Part shown: positions 1 through 9,044 of the stretch, piece after piece
How positions within the stretch are numbered: position 1 is the first letter of the stretch
Layout of the letters: every line of letters starts with the position of its first letter
Assembly: GCA_021432635.1 (NCBI GenBank)
Contig: MU270019.1
Span: 1,113,672-1,177,671 of the forward strand
DNA length: 64,000 bases
Direction: 5' to 3'
DNA from: Thozetella sp. PMI_491
Lineage: Eukaryota; Ascomycota; Sordariomycetes; Chaetosphaeriales; Chaetosphaeriaceae
The notes under the pieces: generated by a model
The model's input: the letters and a program-made list of their open reading frames with translations, nothing else
Database searches by the model: none
Told to the model about the DNA's origin: nothing
Program-made: the position numbers and the translations under genes

Positions 1-1996
1 GCGCCGAAGATACGAACGCCTTGATTGTTCGCTCAACCTCATCGATGATGGGTTTTACCAAGGCAGAGGATGTGAAGAAGCGCTTGAGTGCGGTTAGGCA
101 CAGGTCGGCGCGGCTTGTGGCATACTCGGGTGTGGGCCGCTCCTGGCCCTTCCCGAACCGCGATATGAAGAGAATGAGCCGGCATGCCTGGTAGGCACAG
201 ATGGCGCTATCAAACTCGAGGCGTCTCGGCCGCGTGCACTGCTGGTTCAGACTGGTGAGGATGTTGATGATGGAGGAGGCGTGGCGTAGACACTGCGTCT
301 CCGCGTTGAGGAGGTATTCAGCGGTCAAGCCGGCGAGCACGGGCTGGGGCGCCGCCTCTTGAAAGCCGGGAAGAAGGAGGCGGTATATGTCGCAGTGCGC
401 TTCATGCCAGGATAGGTGCATGAACACATGCCGAGAAATCCAAGCGCTGTCGAGGGTGGCCCCGATCTCGGCAAAGGAGAAGTCGGTTCCGCTGGGCATC
501 ATAGCTCCGATGCTTGCCAGCTTGCTTTCGAACTCGTGGATCAGGCCCGTGAGCTCTGGAAGCGGCTTATCACAGAGGGAAATACCGCGGTTCAGCTTCA
601 TGACGTCCCGGCGCATGTTTTCTAGACCGATGCAGAGCTTGTACGCGCCACCGTCGCCCGGCGGCTCGGTGCCAAAGTCGCTCTCGCTGCAGGGCAGCTG
701 CAGGTAGATGACTTCGAACGGGCAGAGCTCGAACTCGGGGAGACCGATGGAGAAAGACCGTTCTAGCAGCTTGAGACCCCACATGATCCGCCGTCGTACC
801 TCCTGAGTGACCGAGCTCAGGTCTCGATGCTCATGGTTCAGCCGCATCGCAACGGCGAAACGGGCGGCGAGGGAGGCGAGCATGAACGCACGTTGGAAGC
901 GTCCGGTCTCCATGCGGTGATTTATGACTAGCAAGAGGGCCTGCAGGCGCGATATAGTAGGGGTTTCGAGGTGTTGCCAGAGGATGGCCTCGGCCGCCTC
1001 TATCCACGACGTCCCACGACAGGCACAGAAACTCCCCGGTATATGGGGCGTCTGTGGGTCTGAGTATAAAATGACGAGGCCGCAGATGGCGAACTTGAGC
1101 GAGTCGTCTAACTTTCCAGCGGCCCATCTGGCCCGCGTTGTTGCAGGATGGAGAAACGAATAAGATGGGAGAGGGTAGGCCTGCTGGAAGAACGCATCTA
1201 CGCTCTGAAGGCTAGATGAGCGGCTGGATTCCGCGCTGTCCTTGGTAGAGCCGTTGGTTCCGGTATCTTGACGTAGCGCCGACGGATAACATATGCAATT
1301 CGCACTGGTAATAGGCCTGCCTTCACGTCTACTCGGTTGAGAGGCAAGTGTTGTCAGAAGAGCCGGCGCTGGAGCGAGTCCGCCATGGGGCAGACTATCC
1401 CCCCTACCCCTATCTGTCTGAGGAGAATAGCTGGAGCGGTCTGTCTCCTCGCTCTGATGCTGCTCGATAGCAGTGTCTTCCTCAGACGGCGCCACACGAG
1501 GGGACCGAACCTGTCGCTTGGCGGCTGGGTAGATGCACGATATACTCCGGCGCTTGCAGCTCGTACATTGAGGCAGCTGGCCGGAGCACTTGATCTTTTG
1601 GTCACGGCAGTGCCTGCAAGCGATGCCGGTACGCCGCCGCGGTAGGGAGAGGGGCGTGTCGAAGTCGACGGTGCCCCCGGCCTCGCCGGGCTGCGAGAAA
1701 GAGCAGACGTAGCCGAGGCGGTCGCAGTGACCGCAGACGCTGTGTTGTCCGTCACAGCGGACCTGAACGACCGGACGATCGGTTAGTCAGTATAGGGGTT
1801 CATCACCAGTAACATGAAGCGAGAAGGCTCGATTACACAGTGTGCCTAGGCACACAGCGAGCAGGCCTAGACCCTTGAAGTTGGGGGGTCTTTAGGCGGG
1901 AGATTGGGGGGTTGTTACCTTCCGCTGCCGACATTGCTTGCATGTCTGCTTCCCAGTGTGCCCCGCAACGCGAAAGGAGCCTGTGTAGGGTTCCAT
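1..1996 (-). CDS. Transcription factor with two tandem Zn2Cys6 clusters (C-terminus outside window)
   Basis: Nuclear DNA-binding regulator. Exon 1 (1996-1919) encodes MEPYTGSF... and the first half of a zinc cluster (TCKQCRQRK). A 156-base intron (1918-1763, GTAACA..CAG, branch-like CTAAC) follows, and exon 2 from 1762 resumes VRCDGQHSVCGHCDRLGYVC, giving a complete Cys6 cluster split after RK. About 25 residues later a second complete cluster follows: ACRHCRDQKIKC, then CTSC and SCIYP. Exon 2 stays open to base 1 and contains a fungal-specific TF region (YPLPSYSFLHP, later VRRRIMWGLKLLERSFS), as in PF04082 proteins. An in-frame ATG at 2101 would add 35 residues; I chose 1996 because it sits closer to the finger. 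The sulfatase lies immediately upstream on the same strand, suggesting a local regulator (inference). Confidence 0.85.
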
Positions 1997-2711
1997 AGCG
2001 GAGGGAGATCGACCATCCGCCCCCTTTGTAGTAGTCAGGAGCCGTAGGGACCTTAAAGGCCCTTGGGAAGGTTGCGGTGGCTGCAGCGTAGGAACGCACA
2101 ACCAACCCTAACCCTTAGTTCATTTGGGGCTACTCTGCTATGCCGCCCCAGGTGCAATCCCCTTTCTTTGTTGTCCTCGCAGGCACAGGTACAGGTACGG
2201 GAGGGGGGTGGTGGTTAGGAGCAAGCGAGAACGGGGAAAGAGGAAGCAGCCACAGCGGTCAGCCGACGGGTGTCGTGGGATTGCTTGAGAGCCGAGAGCC
2301 TCTGCTCCCATGCGGAGATAACTTCCCCACATTCCCTAGAGCCTAGGGTGACGTCTAAAGGAGCTCCAATCACGCAATGGGAATCCGGGGGACACCCCAA
2401 AATCGTGTGCCCCGAGCTAACTTGCTAACTTAGGCGGTGGGGCTTCGCATTTCGGGCAACCGCGACCTCCAACCTACGAAGTAGAACCCTTGCTCCTGGC
2501 TGGGTTGTTCCAACACAGCGTTAATTCAACACGAAATGCACCCATTGCACACACCGCACACGTTCTCTACGGAGCACCTCTCCACGACGGCCGCGAAACC
2601 TCATCGCGAGGGCCTATATCTAATCGCTGAGCCCTATCGCAGCCCTGTTGACGGTGGGAAACCGGACTGCTCTCTGCTGCCTTTTGTCACACAGACCAGC
2701 CTTGAAGAGAC
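1997..2711. other. Intergenic region with telomere-like motif
   Basis: Lies between the start of the zinc-cluster factor and the 3' end of the sulfatase. It holds AACCCTAACCC at 2104-2114, two units of the fungal telomere repeat, about 110 bases upstream of the chosen ATG of the factor. Short open frames here have no coding character. I see no gene. Confidence 0.6.
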
Positions 2712-4304
2712 TCATAGCCGAGACAATGGCCTGCCTTTTCTGGCGGCACCGCTCCTTCGGGCGGTCGCCTTATGCACCGGTTCGTCGCCAATCTCTGCCA
2801 TCTTCTCCTCCAGGAGCGCTGTCATGTCCCGCACGACATCCTGGTACCGAGGGTTGTGATACACATTGAACAGCTCCAATGGGTCCTCGTCGCAGTCGAA
2901 CAGCTCCCACTCCTTGTCTCTAAAGTCATCGGGCGGCCGCGCACCCTCAACCCCGAGGTCCTCGTTATACCAGTATATGAGCTTGTAGCGCTGGTTGCGC
3001 ACGCCATAGTGCGCCAGCGCGTGGTGGATCTCGTCGTTGTTCATCCAGTAGCGGTGGTACGCCACCTGCTGCCAGCCCGCAGGAGCCCGGCCCCGGCCCG
3101 CTAGGATCTCGCGGAAGGAGACGCCCTGCATGAACGAGGGGGTCCGCAGCCCGGCATAGTCAAGCCATGTGGGCGCGAAGTCGACGTTGCAGACGATGGC
3201 ATCTGTCACGGAGCCCGGCGCGATCTCGGGCGGGTAGCGGATTAGGAAGGGCATCTGGAAGCTCTCTTCGTACATGAAGCGCTTGTCGAACCAGCCGTGC
3301 TCCCCGAGGAAGAAGCCCTGGTCCGAGCTATAGATCAAGATGGTGTTCTCTGCCAGCCCATTGGCGTCCAGGTAGTCCAGCATCCGTCCGACGCTGTCGT
3401 CGATAGCCTGGATGGTCCGGAGATAGCGCTGCATGTACCGCTGGAACTTGAACTCCGCCAGCTCGGCGGGTGTCGCAAAGGTGAAATGCTGCCCATCCGA
3501 CTTGTCGATGAGCTTCATGCCGGTGACGTCGGCGGGGGCCGGGATCTTGCGGTGCAGGCTGGCGCCTTCCTGATGCACCCTCTCGCCCACCTCTTCGCCG
3601 CCTTCGGGCTGCACCAGTCCGAGGTCGCCATAGGTGATGTCCTCGGCCACGCGCATCTTGGCAAGCTTCGCAGCCTTTGCACGATTCTTGTAGTCGTCGT
3701 CAAAGGTCTCGGGTAGCCGCACCGGATCTGTATACAGGTGCTTGTGGCGAGGGTGGAACTCCCAGGACCGATGAGGAGCTTTGTGGTGGCACATCAGGAA
3801 GAAAGGCTTCTCCTGCGAGCGAACCGACTCGACCCAGGCCAGGCTCTTGTCAGTGATGATATCCGTCGCGTACCCACGCTCCACGTGCGTGCCAGAGGGT
3901 TCTATAAACTCGGGATCCCAGTATTCGCCCTGGCCGGGCAGAATGGACCAGTAGTCGAAGCCGGAAGGCTCGTGGGCCTGGCCTTCGCCGAGATGCCATT
4001 TCCCGATCATGGCCGTGGTGTATCCTCCGGTCCGCAGCGTCTTAGCCACGTTGGGCAGATGCTTGTTGATCTTGCTGTCAAGTGTCATTACTCCGTTGAC
4101 ATGGTTGTGCGTCCCCGTGAGGATGGCCGCCCGCGACGGCGTGCAGATTGAGTTGGTGACGTAGCAGTGATTGAACTTCATGCCCTCAGTCGCTAGGCGA
4201 TCAATGTTCGGGGTGCGGTTGATGCCTGCCCCATAGCACGAGATGGCCTTGGCGGCATGGTCGTCCGCCAAAATGAAGACGATATTGGGGCGGCTCTTCG
4301 ACAT
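2712..4304 (-). CDS. Type I sulfatase (arylsulfatase A-like)
   Basis: Hydrolyses a sulfate ester; the substrate is not readable from sequence. The 530-residue single exon starts MSKSRPNIVFILADDHA. Asp14-Asp15 are the N-terminal calcium ligands. Cys54 in SICTPSRAAILTG is the Cys of the CxPSR signature that is converted to formylglycine. GKWHLG and the second metal motif SDQGFFLGEHGWFDKR follow. Codons upstream to 4358 are open (MQDTGEERR...), but the start at 4304 places the family's first beta strand at the N-terminus. There is no signal peptide, so the enzyme is probably cytosolic. The lack of introns and the compact start resemble bacterial sulfatases, so acquisition from bacteria is possible but untested. 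It is divergent from the sugar porter at 5016, which suggests a joint role. Confidence 0.9.
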   Translation of the reverse strand: MSKSRPNIVFILADDHAAKAISCYGAGINRTPNIDRLATEGMKFNHCYVTNSICTPSRAAILTGTHNHVNGVMTLDSKINKHLPNVAKTLRTGGYTTAMIGKWHLGEGQAHEPSGFDYWSILPGQGEYWDPEFIEPSGTHVERGYATDIITDKSLAWVESVRSQEKPFFLMCHHKAPHRSWEFHPRHKHLYTDPVRLPETFDDDYKNRAKAAKLAKMRVAEDITYGDLGLVQPEGGEEVGERVHQEGASLHRKIPAPADVTGMKLIDKSDGQHFTFATPAELAEFKFQRYMQRYLRTIQAIDDSVGRMLDYLDANGLAENTILIYSSDQGFFLGEHGWFDKRFMYEESFQMPFLIRYPPEIAPGSVTDAIVCNVDFAPTWLDYAGLRTPSFMQGVSFREILAGRGRAPAGWQQVAYHRYWMNNDEIHHALAHYGVRNQRYKLIYWYNEDLGVEGARPPDDFRDKEWELFDCDEDPLELFNVYHNPRYQDVVRDMTALLEEKMAEIGDEPVHKATARRSGAARKGRPLSRL

Positions 4305-5015
4305 GATAAAGTCCTTTACGAGCAAGATGCTTCGTCGCTCTTCACCAGTATCCTGCAAGTATAGGCCGGCAGAGAGAAACTAGCGAGTATTGTACAGGTC
4401 GGAGCGCGGAGCCGCTCTCGTCTAGCCCACCCCCTCCATTGCCGGCTCTGCCCCGACCGCCGGCGTTAGCCCTGCCTTTCAACCTCTGTCCTTCCGCCGT
4501 GCCTCCACTAAAGCGAGAAAGAACAACGATTTATAGCCCAGCAGCCCAGCTACAGGGTCCCCTCAAGCCACCGACGCGTGGTCGGCGGATTGGGGTAGAA
4601 CGACCGAAGGCGCTAGGGCCGTTGGCCCCTCGGAAGTCGGTTCGGCCCCCCGAAAATGGCGTCGGGGTACCGTCACGCCATCCGCTATCCACGCCGGGAC
4701 TCGGTATCGAGCACCAAAGTGGACGAATTCAAGTGCAGCCTCCCGTTGGTGCCGCTTGCGTGATCAAAGGTCCCCGCCCTGGTTGGTTCCTCCCCGGAGC
4801 TCCAGCAGGGGGTGTAAGTGATGATGATTGCTTCGGTCCTCCTGCCCGTGCAGCTTCCCTGTCACGTTCATTTACGAGGAAGCTCGTCACCCACCGACCG
4901 ATCGGCCGACCGCGTTATATAGGTCGATATCCCTGGGAGCCACGAAATCGTGCGAGAAATCCGCATCCTCTGCACGCATCTGGCTTGCATCTCGACGTAC
5001 TGGACGCAGAACAGC
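4305..5015. promoter_or_regulatory. Divergent promoter region, sulfatase / sugar porter
   Basis: About 0.7 kb shared between two divergently transcribed genes, rich in CGG triplets. A TATA-like element (TTATATAG, about 4915-4922) lies near 95 bases before the porter ATG. Open frames across it (for example from 4439) lack coding character and I read it as regulatory. Confidence 0.5.
4641..4654. promoter_or_regulatory. CGG-N4-CCG inverted repeat
   Basis: TTCGG-CCCC-CCGAA forms perfect 5-base arms with inverted CGG triplets, the half-site recognised by many Zn2Cys6 dimers. It sits in the middle of the divergent promoter, close to a zinc-cluster regulator gene. Binding is inferred only. Confidence 0.4.
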
Positions 5016-6915
5016 ATGGGGAAGCGCCTGGGCACGTTCCGAGCCACGTACCTGGCGGCGATCGCCTGTACGGGATCGTTTTTGTTCGCATATGACACGG
5101 GCATCATCGGTGGCATCCTGACGCTGCCGGCTTTCAAGACCGATTTCAACACGGCAGGCAATCCCAATGTGGCCTCAAACTCGACCAGTCTGCTCCAGGC
5201 CGGAGGTTCGTGCTCCTATCCCGTCCGCGATGAGGGCTACAATTAACACCTGGGGGGTCTACAGCGTTCTTTGCCTGCTTCTTCATCTGGCCGTTTACCG
5301 CCCGCTTCGGCCGCAGGTGGTCGATCGCGCTCGCCTCAACCATCTTCTGCATCGGGGCCGTCATCCAGACGGTCAACACGCACTCGCTCGGGGCCTTCTA
5401 CGCGGCCCGCGTCATCTCGGGCATCGGAGTCGGCATGGCCACCGTCATCATCCCCATGTACACGGCCGAGATGTCGCCCAAGCATATCCGGGGCAGCCTC
5501 GGCTCCCTGTTCCAGTTCTTCTTCACCCTCGGCGTCATGACGAGCTACTGGATCGACTACGGCGTCAGCATCCACGTCGCCGGCACCAACAGCGCCCAGT
5601 GGCAGATCCCGGTCGGCCTGCAGCTGCTGCCCGGCGGCATCCTCGGCCTCGGCATGCTGCTGACCCGCGAGAGCACCCGGTGGCTAGCGACCAAGGGGCG
5701 GAACGAGGAGGCCCAGGAGTCGCTGATCTGGGTGCGCGGCGGCGAGGACACGGTCGAGGTCCGCGAGGAGTGAGTTGATCCCCGAATCTGCATCTTGGCG
5801 GCAGACGATCGCTTCGTAGTCGATCTTCTATCTCAGCAGACAGCCGGCTAAACGCAAATTTACAGATTCGAGGAGATCCTGGCCAGCATCCGGGAAGAAG
5901 AACGAGTGACCGAGGGATACTCTTGGAAGGAACTGCTGCTTCCTGTAAACCGCCAGCGTGTAGCGTTGATCATTGCCTTGCAGATCGGTAAGAGGGCATA
6001 GAGGACAGGTTTAGAGATGTGTACTGACTCCGAGGTTGTAGGCGTTCAACTCACGGGAAATACCTCTCTGGCCTACTGTAAGAAGCACCCCAATCGTCTA
6101 TCCATCCTGCCCAATGCACAGCCTGCTGACTCGAGGACGATAGATGCCCCGCAAATCTTCACAGCCATCGGAGCAGGAAGCAACAACTTGTTCTTCACAG
6201 GATTCTTTGGCCTAGCCAAGGTCGTGGCCTGCGGCTTCTTCGTTCTCTTCCTGATCGAGCGCGTGGGCCGCCGCGGTTCGCTCATGGTCGGCGCCCTCCT
6301 GATGGGCACCTACATGCTGATCGTGGCCCTGCTGGTCAAGACACACCCTCCCGACCCCAAGGGCCCTATCACGAGCACCGCAGTGGCTGCTGTGACAATG
6401 GTCTATCTCGAAGCCAGTCAGTTCCCCAACACAGCATCTATGGCCCATCCCTCGTCTACTATGAAGCTTACATGTCTAAATAGTGTCCTACAATATCTCC
6501 TGGGGTCCTGTGCCGTGGCTGTATATGGCTGAGATCATGCCGTCGCGAATCCGCGAGGGTGCTGTGGCAATCGGCACGGCGACTCAGTGGCTCTTCAACT
6601 TCGTCTTCTCACAGGTCACCCCCATTGCGGTGACGAACCTGGGCTGGAAGACTTTCCTGATGTTTTGTATATTCAACTGGTCCCTCGTCGTCTTCGCCTT
6701 CCTGTTTGTCAAGGAGACGAAGGGCAAGTCACTAGAGGAGATGGAGGCTTGTAAGTGATACCCTCTCCTGCCGTGAGACTATTCCTAGCTGACCAGTGTA
6801 TATAGTGTTTGGAGCCGAGACGGCCATCGATATTGAGACGGCTCACCAAAGGGCGAAGGAGCAGATCCTGAGCCGAGAAACACAGCATGATGCGCGGGAG
6901 AAGGAAACCTCTTGA
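5016..6915 (+). CDS. MFS sugar porter (hexose transporter-like), 7 exons
   Basis: Plasma-membrane proton/sugar symporter family with about 12 helices and 500 residues. Exons as read: 5016-5205, 5265-5769, 5866-5987, 6042-6077, 6144-6416, 6484-6750, 6806-6915, all with GT..AG introns of 54-96 bases that keep frame. Sugar-porter signatures appear in order: GSFLFAYDTGIIGG in helix 1, a GRRW-type loop, PMYTAEMSPKHIRG, RESTRWL (PESPR-like), ERVGRRGS, PWLYMAEIMPSRIREG, and KETKGKSLEEMEALFG at the end. ATG 5016 was chosen because MGKRLGTFRA precedes helix 1 directly, as in relatives. The substrate is unknown. Its divergent arrangement with the sulfatase and proximity to a regulator suggest uptake of the desulfated sugar (inference). 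Confidence 0.9.
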
Positions 6916-8447
6916 GCGTGGAGTACATTATTTTTTTTCTTCGGAATATAATCCTACTTCCACCACTATAATTCCTGTCAAGTGTCTACGTGTATATTGT
7001 TCGGCTATCTGCTCCAATGCTTGCCCCCCTCGCTCGAGCTATGGCTTCAATACATACCAATGCAGCTCTGTATCGGAACACGTCGTGATGGATCGAAAAG
7101 TGACACGGAGACGAAAGGCTTAGTAGGAGGAACAACAGAGCACCTGTCAAAGCACTGCAGACAGACGTCACACCTAGACAGCCGGTATATGGATAGCAAT
7201 GGATCCGGGGAACCCTGCGCTGCGGCCCTGTCTGGGCTGTCGAAACTATTCAGAAGTGCGCCTAGCGTAAATACCACCCCCCAAAGATCTCCAGCACTGC
7301 AATCCCGGAACGTTCGAGAGCCGCAGCTTCCATGCCGCCGAAGCTGGTGGCCTCTCCTGCAGGCGCGCCTCGATTCGGCCACATCGGACGCGGGCACCGG
7401 ACGCACCGGCAGCGCCGTGCGGTGCCCAGAAGCACATCGCGGCATAGATGCCATGATATAACGCTTCTAGACGCCCGCGCATGGTGGGCGAGCGACAGAT
7501 CATGGAACCTCGGTGAACACCCTAGGCCCTTGGGCCCCTGTCTGCCGGGCGCCTCCGATCAGGTCCACAGGCCTGATTTGATCGGCTGCACCCTGAGCCG
7601 ACAGGAGCTGAGGGGAGGGGAGGGGCAACCTGGGGGGCGCGACTGGTGGCCCAGCCCGGGCTCCAGCACACGTCCGTGCTGCCAACCCAGTCGCCCAGGC
7701 GAGCCATGGTTCGCTTGGCTAGGCGTTTGCTAAGATCTTCTCGCTGTGAGGCTCGCGTGAGCGGCGAGCCGGAGATGGCCTCGGGGAACCTGGGTCGACC
7801 AGCCTGCGCATCCGTTTCCAGAGACGGAGGGGGCGGGGACGGGGGTGCATGATGATGCGAGGTCCGCCGCGCTCGCCTCTGGAACCGACGCGACTTGGGG
7901 ATGGGGGATGAGATTACTACTAGGCGATTGCAACGCCCTCGTGGTGCCTACTCTCTCCCTGATACGGGCACAGATCTCAGCGTGCTTGTCAGGTGCATCC
8001 GATGCCTGCCTCCGCTTGTTTATGCCCCGTCCGGGGAGTAGCAATCGATGCGACTCATGACGCGGCGATGCGGGGCGGGGAGGAACGCTCGCAGGGCCGC
8101 CGGACCCGGCGTGCAGGCACAGTTGAAAACGTGCACGGGCTGGTGCAGCCGCCGCCAAAAGGGCATTTCAAGATACGCAGAGAGATAGCAGACACGGACG
8201 GGGAGGGGGATCATAGCAGATAGCAAACTAAACGGGGGAATCGAAACGAGAGTGACGTGCCCCGAATTGCTTTTCGTGTGGATCTGTAGAACGGGCGATC
8301 CTGAGCGATAACAGACGAAACCGCCACGGGCACCGCAGAGGGGAGGGAGGGATAGCATTGCCTTCCATATTGAGGCCGACGAAGCGTATCAAGTTCAGAT
8401 GATAATCGCCCTTCCCGCCTGTCTATCTCGGAGGTTATTTTGGCAGT

Positions 8448-8474
8448 CGAGACAGGCGAGACAGGCGAGACAGA
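8448..8474. repeat. 9-base tandem repeat (CGAGACAGG x3)
   Basis: Three direct copies of CGAGACAGG, the last with one mismatch, in non-coding DNA. Confidence 0.85.
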
Positions 8475-8955
8475 CGTGCCTCGAGGGGAGGACGCTGCAG
8501 GGCGGACGAGAAGGGGATGGCCTTGCCACCCTGTCCTCTGTCGGAGAATTGTGCTCGTGTATCAGCGGTATCAGAGGAGAGAATAGATGGTGGGGAGAGA
8601 GTCGACTGCCGGACCCTTGGCGGCGAGAGATGGCCACATCCTAGGAGAGGCGTCCGAGGTTGGCATCGCGCGTCGCCGTCCGCCCTGCTCGGCGCCGCCC
8701 TCCGACTCCATCGCACGCGAGACTCACCGCCTCGTATCCTGTGGGCTCGAGAACACCAGAAAAAAAGTCCATCCCCAGGTCAGACGAACTTGTGCAATAC
8801 TTGTTAGAGAGGGAGGGGTTCGACTGGCATCTGGGCTGATTCATGCCTGAAGGTGCCGCGATGGTCATGGTGTGCCCACTGAAACCGTGTCAGTTCCAAA
8901 CGGTAACGATGCGTGTTTGAGGATGGAAGATCGGAGGAGTGGGGCCTTGGTTGCG

Positions 8956-8970
8956 GTATGTATGTATGTA
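8956..8970. repeat. GTAT tetranucleotide microsatellite
   Basis: GTAT repeated nearly four times just before the AACCCAC minisatellite. Confidence 0.8.
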
Positions 8971-8989
8971 CGGATGCTGTATCTCCTGA

Positions 8990-9044
8990 GAACCCACTGA
9001 ACCCACAGAACCCACAGCGCCCACATAATCCGCAGAACCCACCG
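8990..9044. repeat. Imperfect minisatellite, GAACCCAC-type units
   Basis: GAACCCACT, GAACCCACA, GAACCCACA and further degenerate units follow each other with about a 9-base period in non-coding DNA. Confidence 0.7.

Noticed and set aside
5167-5778. 203-codon plus-strand frame inside the sugar porter
   Set aside because: Out-of-frame shadow of porter exon 2; rich in Arg/His/Pro.
8448-9044. CRISPR-like array from short repeats
   Set aside because: Contiguous short tandem repeats without spacers, in a eukaryotic genome.
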